Assembly: GCA_011009095.1 (NCBI GenBank)
Contig: VTPC01000021.1
Coordinates: forward strand, 29,239-93,238
Length of the DNA: 64,000 nucleotides
Source: Ignelater luminosus
Taxonomy: Eukaryota > Arthropoda > Insecta > Coleoptera > Elateridae
Reading direction: 5' to 3'
Every line of letters starts with the position of its first letter. Position 1 is the stretch's first letter. Below, piece after piece: positions 35,043-46,427 of the stretch. Under the pieces are notes generated by a model. The model was not told where the DNA came from. It did no database searches and was given only the letters and a program-made list of their open reading frames with translations. A program made the position numbers and the translations under genes.

Positions 35043-35140
35043 ATTGAGATTTAATAATAATATAGATTGAATCACTGTTCTTACATATAAAAGTTTAAGT
35101 TTTCAAGAAATAAATATATTTCAAAAATCAAATCTTAATT

Positions 35141-35161
35141 TACTGTGCAAGAAGTGGACAT
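35141..35161 (+). repeat. Subterminal 21-bp repeat, right copy
   Basis: Starts TACTGTGCAAGAAG, identical to 33124-33144. It lies about 100 bp downstream of the gene's stop codon and about 200 bp inside the right terminal repeat. Confidence 0.7.
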
Positions 35162-35374
35162 CTCCAACAGATTTTATTTTTTTGCAGCCGTAAAAAATAT
35201 ATAACGACTAACCATACACACTGAAATATCCACATACTAGTCATAAATAGCTACTATAAATCAGAAACCTGTTAAACTACAGTATTTAAGCTGCAAACGT
35301 TTTTTTCGTTTCCTGTAAAATTGTAAATTGTCGACATGTCCACTTCTTGCATTGGCCCCTTCAATTATAGAAAC

Positions 35375-38065
35375 TACTCGCGTGAATTTACAAAAAAAAA
35401 TCATTTAATAGTATATGAACAACACAAAAATAGTAAATGTAAATAAAGTATAAATTAATAAATTAGAATTTGATTGCCTCTGCATATTATATCAAATAAA
35501 TATTCATGCAGTATCGATATTCTTTGACAAGTAACATAATTATCTCATTTAAATTTCGGGTACAGTATGCATAATTGATAGTAATACACCAAAATTAAAA
35601 TTCAAAATTCTTAAATTATTGAATAATTAATTTTTTAACACTGACAGTGCTCGACTCAATAAACAATCTTTGATGAAACAGTTGTATCTTGATTATAGAT
35701 GAAAAATAGTCCAAAATAAAATACAATTGCCCTTTATCGTTCCTAATTTATTTGGCATTAATAAATTTCAATACAATAGTAATTAATTTATGTAAATACC
35801 GTGTAAGATTCATATTCCGCTAAAAATTCCGTGCCTACAAAATGCTTTTACCATTTTATATTCCCTTTTTAACATTTATATAAATATCTATCTGGTGTAC
35901 ATATTGCATTCGTTATTATTGTAAGAATAGTTTACTATCTTTTATAAAATTAGCATAGGGGTTCGAAAACGTGAAAACACCAACAGAACTTGCAAATAAA
36001 AGTTTCTCTGCTAGGGAACGCTAACATCTTATTCGTTCGCAAATCAGCGCATTTTATCCCATCTCGTTCTTCCCGATGTGAAATGAAAAAGACCGAGTAT
36101 GTTAAAAATCAAATATACCTTGGGATTCTATTACTCAATTTTTAAAATTTCCAGAAATGTACAGGATATCTTGCTGCATTAAATGCATAAATGCTTTTTA
36201 CGACCTACCCACTTGACAGCTTTGTGCTAGAAAATCTTGACCTCCTGTTTGGATCTAGTGTGGTGGAATGAGTTCACTTCTCTATCTATCTAATCAGCCA
36301 TCCACAGTGTAAGTGTTGTCAGCCCAGCCAGTCAGTAAGCTTGGCGCTTAAACTTGATATCATGGCGTCGCAGGACGCGTAGCTACCCCTTTTCTCGCTT
36401 AACAGATTCCGTCTCAGAACTTGGTTCTGTCAACAGCGCGTTGCGTTTTCGGTGTTCCCGGTCCCGCACCTGGAGATCTTCCCTTTGGGAATTATTAAAG
36501 TCGCGAGATCCAAAGAGTTTTGGATAAAGCTTCCAAGGTTTCCTCTTTTAATTTGGCCCGATAATAGTAATTTGGAGTTTCAATGCGTCTCGATTTTCAG
36601 TGCATCAAATATAAAGATTTATCTTTGAATTCAGGAAGTTATCGTTTGTGGGTCGTTTCTATCTTCGTATCTCAGTTCCTTTACTGGATAATAAAATCTC
36701 TATCTGGTATCGTCACAATAATTCTCGTATGAGAACTTTAAGTATAATTGGGGGAATCCCCTGCAGCCGCACGATCTAATTTTAGTTGTTCCATTTACTT
36801 CCGGCGTGTGCGTTAGAAGCTTGGAGCAGCAGCATTGGATATAGTGTACGTGCAAGTATTTGCGCCTATTTAAGTGTTTGCACACACACGGATTAACACA
36901 ATTTGGATATATTACACTTTGAATTTACTGAATTTTAGCTGCAAGTAAACCCCATTATGTAAATGTTTGATTAGTACGTAAAATAAATGTTTACAGACGT
37001 TCACAAATAAACAAGTTCGTGCACTTCGCATTAAAGATTCATATAAGGAAGACTGCTTTAATAATTTTAAATCATGGTGGATTTTATTGCTATTTTCCGA
37101 ATTTAAAGTAATTAGAAAGAAAGTTAGGCTGCATTTATTTATTAGTAAATCAGCTGTTTAGTAATCGAAACGATATTTAGTACCGAAATATTTCTTGTTT
37201 CTAACGATATTGGCACTATTTGTTTTCGATGAAAATATTTCTTAATATCGAGAATATCGAATTTTAATAATGCATTTATTATCATTGGAATACCTTTGTT
37301 ATTGTCCTAATTTTTTGTTCAGAAATAACATAAACCTTTTAATAAAAGATTTATTCTTGAGCTAGTTAGTTTAGCAATTACGCAGTTCATTTTGTGATCA
37401 TATTTACAATAGAGGTCAGTAGGTGACCAAACCCTTCTGGGTATACCGTGGACGTTACATGTATATAGAAACTTTATTGTGCTTTTTTTTGTTTTATTTA
37501 TTTATTTGTATTTAAATTTGTGACCAGGATTTATGATTTCTGCATTTATTTGTTTCTTTCATCATTTTGAATGTGTACTCTGTTAATGTGTTTACAGAAT
37601 ACTTAGGTGTGATAATATATGTTTAGTTATACCTTTAACTGTTGTTTATTTGTGGAGACATAAGACTCTTGGAAAGGACTGTCACTGGCAAAGTTGAGCT
37701 TTGCGTAAGTAGTCAGCTATTGCAGGATAACCCCATACACCTCTTCCAAGATTATCTCTCCAATTTTATTTTCGCATTTAAGCTTTCTAACTACCGGAGT
37801 AGTTGGTTAGTCTTGGAACCAGTTACTCACCCATCTCGGTCAAGGCCATCCAAGGCTAGCGCTCTCTCGAAGACAACTCATTTTCTATCGCATGTCGCCG
37901 ATAAGGTCTCTCTCTTGACCCAATCCATTCTTCGACCAACATAGAGCTAACCGTCAAAGGCATTTCCTATTATTATGTGTTACGTAATACCGAAGGGTCA
38001 CTAAACCTATATTTGCACGTAACAAGTTAAGGAAATGTTAAATACTCCTTATACAAAAATCATCT
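35375..38065. other. Region without recognised genes, including a GC-richer patch
   Basis: Mostly AT-rich. At about 36240-36560 the composition shifts to many C+G-containing words (GCGTCGCAGGACGCG, CGGTCCCGCACC), which could be a promoter/first exon or part of a retroelement. No coding frame or splice-bounded exon could be supported. Open frames at 37642-37944 match nothing I know. Confidence 0.4.
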
Positions 38066-39178
38066 ATTCTACGAGGGTAGTCTGAAAAGTTTCCGACCTA
38101 ACAAAGATACAAGACATTTTTTCTGAAAATTTTTTTTTTATTTTTTCGACATAGTCTCCTTGTAACTCTACACACATCTCCCAGCGATGCTCCCATCTCT
38201 GTAACCCGTCCAAATAGTACTCGGCATTTTTCTCTGCAAAATAATTGTTCGCGAAGGTGACTGCCTCTTCATTTGACAAAACTCTTTGTCCTCCGAGCGC
38301 AATTTTTAGATGAGGGAACAAAAAGAAGTCGCTTGGGGCTAGATCTGGTGAGTAAGGCGGATGGTCAAGCAGTTCAAACCGTAATTCGTGGATTTTCGCC
38401 ATGGCAACCGCTGAGGTGCGAGACTTGGTGAAACAGGATTTTCTTTTTCTGCAAATATGGCCGTTTTTTCGTAAGTTCTGCCTTCAGCTTGTCAAGTAAT
38501 GATGCATAGTATGCTCCTGTAATGGTTTTTCCTTTTTGAAGATAATCGATTAAAATAACTCCATGACTATCCCAAAAAACAGTCGCCATCACTTTCCCAG
38601 CCGAAAAAACAGTTTTTGCTTTTTTTGGAGCCGGTTCCCCCTTTGCAGTCCACTGTTTGGACTGTATTTTTGTTTCGGGCGTATAATGATGTATCCAAGT
38701 TTCATCTACAGTAATTAATCGCCGCCAAAACTCGGATTTATTTTGCCTAAACTGTGCCAAAAGAGCGTTGGATATATTCATTCGAACACGTTTTTGGTCT
38801 AACGTGAGCAAACGCGGCACCCAACGCGCGGACAGCTTTCTCATGCCTAAATGTTGATTTAATATGTGACAAACACGTTCTTTTGACATGTTCATAACCT
38901 CTGCTATCTCTCTCACTTTAATTCGGCGGTCGTCTAGCACCATTTGGTGAACTTTGGCGATGTTTTCCTCGGTAGTTGCAGTTTTTAGACGTCCCGAACG
39001 TTCATCGTCTCCCAAGCTCTTACGGCCACGTTTAAATTCAGCAGCCCAATATTTCACTATGGTAAATAATGGTGCAGAGTCCCCATACACAGAATCCAAC
39101 TCATCTTTTATTTGCGAAGGCGTATTGCCTTTCAAAAACAAATATTTAATGACAGCTCGATACTCGATTTTGTCCATT
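38064..39178 (-). pseudogene. Mariner transposase with a lesion at the second catalytic Asp
   Basis: ATG at 39178 (MDKIEYRAVIKYLFLKGNTP). HTH domains run to about residue 110 (VREIAEVMNMSKERVCHIL). ITVDETWIHHYTPETK carries the first Asp, followed by GKVMATVFWDSHGVILIDYL. The frame then changes near 38405-38435, just where the family has its HxDNAxxH block with the second Asp; here the reading becomes HQVSHLSGCHGE. The rest is in another frame: MAKIHELRFELLDHPPYSPD, LAPSDFFLFPHLK and the C-terminus, which reads on through the TIR to a stop at 38064. So the first and third Asp remain and the second is lost through a small indel. The TVDETW..PETK wording differs from classic Mos1/Himar (GDEKW) types. 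Confidence 0.9.
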
Positions 39179-39355
39179 TTCACAAAAAAACTCACATCAA
39201 CTCACTCAAACGACTGTTACATAAAAACTGCGCGTCCAAAATGGCTGAAACTTTGGTGAGTAACTGTCAACAGATGAACAACGAAATTCAGTAGCTTTTA
39301 TTTACGAGTGCTGCCATCTTCACGTTGAGGTCGGAAACTTTTCAGACCACCCTCG
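38072..39355. mobile_element. Mariner transposon with exact ends
   Basis: About 30-bp inverted repeats, CGAGGGTAGTCTGAAAAGTT from 38072 and the same with one change (GTAG/GTGG) reading inwards from 39355, are flanked by TA on both sides (38070-38071 and 39356-39357). The 1,284-bp length is standard for mariner. It holds one nearly intact transposase gene on the minus strand. A closely similar copy starts at 63733, so the family has been active in this genome fairly recently. Confidence 0.95.
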
Positions 39356-39359
39356 TAAT

Positions 39360-40145
39360 AAGTATATAAAATGATAACGAAATGTCTTTGTATTTGTGGA
39401 GAACTTCTTTGGTGTTTGGTGACATTTAGAAGCTATTATGTGCCAGTTTTTGAGATGCTAATTTGTGTTTGGCGCAATGCGTTCAATGCCTAAAGAAACT
39501 TAGATTTATTCTAAATAAAATAACTTTTATAACCAACAAGATTGGAGAATTAGCAGCAAACTACGCAATTTCATTCTCGTACCATGCTTTTAAGCGTGAG
39601 CAAATTTGTTTTAGGCGAAAGCAATTTTTACAAGGAAGTATCTCTCTTAAGAACATGCGTGTTTCTCACACACAGGTAAAAAACTTGACTATTTCTTAAG
39701 ATATTTACTGTAACGTTAACAATTTTTAAAACATCATGCAACCACAGGACAGATCAGGCAAAGTTTCAGTGCTCCGAGTTAAAATTCGCATTGTAGATAG
39801 AAATATTAAATATAATTGTGCAAAATAATAGCACGGTGTGAATCATAGTGATCTGCAGTGATAGATAAATTTTAAATAAATTTGCAAACTGTCTAACGAT
39901 AAAAAAATAGAAAATCCCAATTTGCAAGTTTTATCAAAATTATCATTTTCAATAGAAGCTGTATGCTAAATCTTCTTCAACTGCATTTTTGCTATTAGTC
40001 ACGATGTCCACGAAAGGTGTTTTCTGTCATATCGTTTACAGTGTGGCAATATTAACTTTGTACTGTTCCAACTAATGACGCAAACGTGAAGCACAGCTGG
40101 TTTGAAATGCAAGTTTTGTTGTATAACAGTAACAAAGCCAGTGAA
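39360..40145. other. AT-rich non-coding stretch
   Basis: No gene or repeat recognised between the mariner and the LINE fragment. Confidence 0.5.
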
Positions 40146-40171
40146 GATGTATTAACACTGAGTCAACCAAC

Positions 40172-41660
40172 ATGCAGCCAATCAAGGATACTCTGACTTT
40201 TATCCTTAAACAATTGGCAATTCTTCCAGTTCTTAATATTAGTGTTCAGAATTTGAACGAAATGGTTACTGCAATGACAGGTCAACTGGACGCTAAGCAC
40301 ACCGAATTAACTAATGTCCAAAAAAAAGTTTCGCAACAAGCTAAGAAAGTTATTAATTTTAAGGAAAGCATCAAAGAAAAAGATGTCATTATTAAATAAC
40401 TCCATGCACAAATGAACCGGTTAGATCAATATTCAAGAAACAAAAAAAATTGAAATTTATGGATTAAGGGAATTAAGAAATAAGGAATTACATAGCGTAG
40501 TTCTGTAAATCCCAAATTGAAGCTGTGCACAGATTACCATGCGAAAATCTACCACGTCCTGTATTAGTGTCATTCAAGAACATTATTGTTAGAGATCACT
40601 TCTTGATCAACGAGAACACCAGGCTTACCAATAATGACATCGTTATCAACAGCGGTGACACCAGAATCCTTATAAACAAAAAAATCTTACATCTAGGAAT
40701 AAGGAGCTTCTATGGAAAGCAAAAATTGCAAAGCGAGAGCTACACTGTAAATATTAATGGACATAAAAGGGCTGGATCTACATTAAGAAGGATGACTAAT
40801 ATTAAAATGTCAGCGGTTTTAGAACCAAAGCTCATGAGTTTTATACATCTGTAGTGAATTCTTGTTTCAACCTAGTTGTATTGACTCAACCTTGGTTTAG
40901 TAATGATATGAAAAATTTAGAACTTTTTTATAATAATTACTAGGTTTTTTGTGGTGATAAAAGTTGCTTTAATACGAGCAGGTCTCGAGGGGGAGGGAGT
41001 TGAAATCGCTGTTCATAATAACATAAATGTAACTGAAATTGAAACTGACTGTAACCACAATGAATTTGAAATCGGTTGCGCTAAAGATTCGTGTTATTGC
41101 AGTTTATGTTCAACCAAATTCCTCAAATAGTTTGTATGTATCTTAATGTACTTATTTTAGGGGACTTTAAATTGCCTCAATTGCATCAATATTACAAATA
41201 TAATGTGATAATTGATAGTCCATTCGTGATTTTATACAGTCTCAAAATTTACTAAACTTACAACAATATAACTTTATAAAGAATGTTGTTTTATAGTTCT
41301 TTCAAATATAGATTTAAGTATTACTGGAAGTGATTTTCCAGTAATCTCTGAAGATTGACATTACATATTTAGCATTGGAATTTTCTTTTTCGTTTTACAG
41401 TGTAGACCTAATAGCGAATAGTTTTACAAATTTTGACGGGTATCACATTATCTTTTGTTGTATAAGCGAATGAGGGATGCCGATATTAAAAAATATTACT
41501 GACCTTAATGTACGCCTAAAAGAATTGTATTCTATAATATATAATATTTTTAATGAGTGTATGCTTAAATCATTAAGGCGACAAAGGAGAAAATCATGCT
41601 GGTATATTAAATAAATTATATCCTTAATCCGCACCACGAAATTAATGTGGAGATCACAAT
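40172..41660 (+). mobile_element. Decayed LINE: ORF1 and endonuclease part of ORF2 (CR1/Jockey-like)
   Basis: Plus-strand pieces in order: a coiled-coil-like segment (LDAKHTELTNVQKKVSQQAK, 40290-40350) leading to MNRLDQYSRK, IEIYGLRE-like, AHRLPCENLPRPVLVSFKN and RLTNNDIVINSGDTRILINK (40525-40680). This is the arrangement of a LINE ORF1. Next, at 40853-41060, comes an apurinic endonuclease N-terminus (VVNSCFNLVVLTQPWFSND, SRGGGVEIAVHNN), then weaker LGDFKLPQL-type and pre-RT blocks to about 41640. There are many stops and frame changes. The reverse transcriptase domain is absent. ORF1/EN wording resembles CR1/Jockey-type elements; clade uncertain. Confidence 0.65.
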
Positions 41661-41664
41661 CTCT

Positions 41665-43585
41665 TCTCTACTACGATTTGCTTGGCATCTTTCTTTCAAT
41701 TTGACAACGGTTTGGCGTTTTCGCAAAAATCTAAAACGTACTTTAAACAAACTAAACTTTTACTTTTGTTTATGTAACTTTCTGATTTTCTGAGTTTATG
41801 GCTAAACATAAACGTTGAGATTATCAATATATTACCCTACCGCAAAGTTGTGTACGGAATGAAACTAACAAAATAAAACAGAAATGTGCAAGACTTCCAT
41901 TATCAGCAATCTGGATTTACCGTTCACATTTTTTCGAATCGTGTTAAATAGATATTTTGCCTAGTACAACATTTTATGTTTTAATGAGAATTACCGAAAC
42001 GTTCAGGAAATTGTGCAAAAATATTAGAAGATTTAAATCTTCCGGGTTATCATTTATAAAATTTACTCATATGTGTTACCTTTGGGGTTTTCCAAAAAGC
42101 AAAATCAATCATTAAAAATATTCCTATCTTGAGAAATTTTTGAAACATATAACCTTGAACACCGTTTATAGAATGATATTCAGATGTAACCAGTGAAAAT
42201 GCAAGAATAATCATGGCGATATTTAAAACAAAAAAAATTTCGATCTTGATTATCTCGAAAATTATTCGAAAAATCGAAATACCGATTATGTATCTGTAAT
42301 CAGGAAAATATTCTAAGTTGATTTTATATAGAACATATCCTGTAAAGTTATGGGAACAAGGCAACAGACCAACAGACAAACTGTCGAAAAATCATCATCT
42401 TCTATCTCGAATATCTCAAAAACTATTCTGAGAAATCTAAATTGGATCAAAATGACAAATGTCGCATCGTCAAGCATAAAATCACCGAAGGGCGAACTAT
42501 GGGGTAGCCAAACAACTTTACACGAGTGTTAGGCTTTTGCCCAAAAAACAATTACTTCGCACTTAACGTCACAACATAATAAGAACATTAATTCTGTACA
42601 CCAAAGATGGAGATAGGTATTTTTGAAAAGACTCGCTGCATTTCCGACAATGACTCACATTTAAGGACGCATATCATCATTATAATTATTCAGAATAACA
42701 ACACCAGAATTATATTGGATGCGACAGTTTGGTTCAAAAATGATTCAATACAAGTAGATTTAATAATCAAGAAAAGAAGCGAATCTATGAATCATGTTTT
42801 AGTTATTTGAAAACCAATCCAGTGTTCCAATTGGAGAGAGATCGAGTTATTAATTGGAGCTAGAGAAACAGCTAGAAAATGTTGTTTGTATTTCTTTCAT
42901 TGTTAATATGTTATTTAGATTTTAACCTTTTTTAATTGTTTAACTATTGTTACGTTTTGTTATGCTTTATCATATTGGACACCTGATTATTAGCCAGTAG
43001 TTAATTGCTAAATAAAATAGTTTTTCTTCCTTGCTTTTTATAGATTCAGGATATATTTAACGCAAAGGCGGGCAAACTTCCCTTTAGGAACAAACTGGCT
43101 CATATTTATTAACGCAAAGTAACTTTCAATAAATAATGTGACCAAGCAATATTTGGTTTTGACGTTCTAGCTGTCAAATATGTAAACATCTATGTTTTGT
43201 AACTTGAACTCACATCAAAAAAAATAGTATTATTTATCTATTTTGTTAGCGGGTTATTGATTCAATACCTATGATGGATTAGTTCATTTAAATTGGCTAC
43301 GTTGATCACAAAACTCAAAGTGGTCTTGGAAATCATGTTTTATTAGTAGCAGTATACTCCGTTCACGATGTTTCTGGGTGGTAACAGGCCATGCTATCAT
43401 TTTGTTAGATTGGAAGTGTTTTCTTTCTTTTTTGAAAATTGGTCTATTTAAATTCAGGCTAATATCTGTTTACAAAAATTTTTGCTTCTACTCTAGAGTC
43501 TTTGTTTTGTAGTCACTATCCAAAGGCTAATACCTTTACAGATAAATATGTTTACCAATTTTAGGCTTTGTAAAGTACTCTCTCT
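41665..43585. other. Region without recognised genes
   Basis: AT-rich. 42230-42440 contains two imperfectly related words around ATCTCGAAAATTATTCG and ATCTCAAAAACTATTCT, suggesting a decayed repeat. No coding domain was seen. Confidence 0.4.
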
Positions 43586-44379
43586 CAAGAAAGCTATTGC
43601 AACAAGGAAAGCAGAAAACCATAGAATTTGTGGAACTCAACAAGCTGATAAGAAGATCAATAAAAGTAAACATGAATAACAAAGACGACAAAATGATAAA
43701 CAACGTAATAAAGAGTAATCAGAGCGTGAAAGTACTTAGACCAAATCTGGGTAAAAATATTATTAAAACACTAAAACACAAAAATAGAGAGAAAAATGAG
43801 AGATAAATCTAAAAAAGGAAAAAGAATTTAAGAGTTTTACAGTGAACTATGTATATCAAATCAGAAAACATCCTTCAAGAGAAACAAAAGTCAAATTGGA
43901 AAAGAAAATATTAAATATAAATTTAGAAGACATTCCAGAAATAACCACAAGAGGAAATAACCAGCGCATTAAAAGAGATGAAAAATAACAATGCCCTTGG
44001 GAAAGATAAAATCACAAAAGAACTTTTAACAGAAGGAGGAAAAGAAATTCTACAAATTATTCTACAATTACCTTATTCAAGAAATGTTTAGGCACAGGAA
44101 ATGTGGTATCTGACTGGAAAAATGCTATTACAGTATTACTATACAAGAAGGTTGATAAACAAGACCTCCAGAATTACAGACTAATAACATTACTGTCACA
44201 AATTTATAAATTACTGTCCAGAATATTAGTTAAAAAACTAAACAACAAAATAGAACAAAATTGAAATGTACCTAATCCATGAACAAGCGGGGTTTAGAAA
44301 AAATTTAGCACAGTTGATCACTTGCTAACTGTTAAAGGGTTCATAGAAAAAGCAACAAATATCATTTTCTGCTGTACAT

Positions 44380-45526
44380 TAGGGTGGAACTTAAAAACAA
44401 AGTTTCGAATTTAACTTTGTAATAGTGAAGATTCTTTTCCTTTTTAACTATATCTAATAAAAATATTTTGCTTGTTAAGTTCATATGATATTTACCGGTG
44501 CCACAAAGCCTCCAATTTTCTAAAAAATAACGCAAAATAGCAATAATTGCATTAAAGCTAATTTATGTTATGGAAAACATAAAACAAAGAAGAGTTAAAG
44601 TTTTGCAATATTGGAAACTAGATTAGAAGGATCCTTACAATGGATAATTTGCTTACTACATGCAAATGAGCTTTCCTTCAGGCACTTATTTCAACATCTC
44701 GTTGCGCAAACTACGCGTTCTAGAGGATTCTCTGGGCCAACAGGAAACTAACTTGACAAAAAAGAAGATATGTAAATTATAAATTGAATTGTAGCTGCGC
44801 AAATTAATTTTGAGGGTTTAAGTACAGACGAGAAATACCTACTTGCTCGAAATTTGTCAGGCGGTGTCAAGCGGCATATTTTCCCAAGACTTAGCGAAAA
44901 AGAACCCAGGAAAAATTCCCCACTCTCTTTGGCTAACAACGATTTGAAGTTCCTCTCAACTTTAAAGCTTCTAAGTATATAGATTCAATAAATTGGAGTG
45001 ATTGTAAACTGACGGAACCTCTTATCTTGTCGGACTTATATGACGAAAAAGTAAAGAAAATGGTATAAACCGGGGAAACACCTAATTTTCCATGTTTTCC
45101 TTGTCATATTCGGGCATTAAAAATGTGCGTCAAGATTGTCACGGAAGCCATATTAGTCGTATCTGGATCTCGCAATTTTATACCAGAGTTTAACACCAAA
45201 AAGGACTATAAGCTCGTAGGCTGAATAGCTAATATAACAAAGGGTAGGAAAGAGGGTGGAAGTCGATACGCAGGTGCCTCCTCGTGGTGACTGCTGGGTA
45301 GTATTTGCTTAATATAAGCAAATATAGGCTAAGACTTGTATTTTTTACTTTTAGGTACTTTGTATTTAAATTGTAAAACTTTTGACGCTCGTACGGCGCC
45401 GGAAAACGAATGAATCAACATAAAAGTTTTTACTAGTAGTTTAGACATCCAAAAAGGAAAACAAATTTCACTATTACACATCAAAACAAAAAGTTTTATT
45501 TTCACCGTTTAGTTACTTCCACCCTG
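44380..45526. mobile_element. Second long-TIR DNA transposon, perfect 8-bp target duplication
   Basis: Ends TAGGGTGGAA (44380) and TTCCACCCTG (45526) start imperfect inverted repeats of about 130 bp; both arms share GTAATAGTGAA and TTCCTTTTT blocks and a CCGGYGCC near the inner limit. The flanking 8-mers are identical: CTGTACAT at 44372-44379 and at 45527-45534. Removing one copy restores the LINE reading across the junction. At 1,147 bp it is a shortened relative of 883-2719, with the same TIR start and remnants of the same protein family on the plus strand. Confidence 0.85.
44690..45260 (+). pseudogene. Remnant of the same transposase-like family as 1230-2128
   Basis: Pieces on the plus strand in different frames: QTTRSRGFSGP (about 44717; compare LDGxxTxGP and GPIG in the family), LSTDEKYLLARNLSGGV (about 44820; compare LSKDQQYLLDISMAIKSG) and YIDSINWSDCKLTEPLILSD (about 44980; compare NWMDCDLSSLPLLKDI). 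FPCHIRALKMCVKIVTEA (about 45100) corresponds to HTQAVEQYLKLVTEA. The central domain, LSHSKWLTT to HPEHLMLAM in the other copy, is missing. This is an internally deleted, dead copy. Confidence 0.6.
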
Positions 45527-46427
45527 CTGTACATAACACTGGTAGACTACTAGAAGACTTTTGACTCTATTGAAATATGGGCAACTAGAGAGGCACTATG
45601 GAACTGCGGAATAGATTACAGATATATGGCTCTGATACAACACATTTATGAAGAGACACAAACGGCATTTGAATTACAACAAGAAACACAACCTATAAAA
45701 GTACATAGAGGTGTCCGAAAGGTGATCGTCTGTCACCAAAACTATTCGTGATAGCCTCAGAAGACATATTTAAAAAATTAGAATGGGAGTCTATAAAGGC
45801 ATAAACATAAATGGAAGACTTCTAAATTGCCTAAATTACACACAATGATCGAAGAATTACAAGTGACATCAGAAAAGACTGGACTACAGATACACATAAA
45901 TAAATCAAAGATAATGACGAACACTGGAGAAAATATGAATATAAACATTAACAGTATAAGGTCAGAACAAGTTGATGAATATATGGTATGCAGTATATCT
46001 ACGTCAAAGAATTAAATTAAATAAAAAAGATCAAGACACAGAAATAACACGAAGAATTAAATTTTACTAGTGATGGCATGCGGCTCCCAAACATGGACAA
46101 TGCTAAAGAAGAAGACGGACAGACTAATAAAAACACAACGAGTAATGGAACGAAAAATGTTAGATATAACACTAAAAGATAAAAAACGCAACGTATGGAT
46201 AAGAATAAAAACTAAAGTCACAGACATAAGAGAAACAACAGCGAGATTGAAGTGGCAATATGCAGGACACAATGCAAGACAAACAAATAATAGGTGGAAC
46301 ATACAAATCCCGAACTGGAGACCACAGTTAGCAAAAACAGAATATGGAAGACCACAAATGAGATGGGAGGATGATATCAAAAGACACGCTGGCTTAACCT
46401 AGAACCAACAAGCTCAATATACGTATA

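Larger units (their letters stand above)
32953..35369. mobile_element. TIR transposon carrying a DUF7869-like protein
   Basis: Inverted repeats of about 37 bp face each other at 32953 (TATAATTGAAG, one differing base, then GGCCAATGCAAGAAGTGGAC) and at 35369, reading inwards on the other strand. A second copy of the core GCAAGAAGTGGACAT, within a 21-bp identical direct repeat, lies just inside each end (33124-33144 and 35141-35161). The left subterminal copy is followed by an inverted GGACATGA...TCATGTCC. One long gene on the plus strand (33275-35042) fills the element. It is 2,417 bp long. The exact outer limit and target duplication are uncertain because the flanks TATA/TA are ambiguous. Confidence 0.8.
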
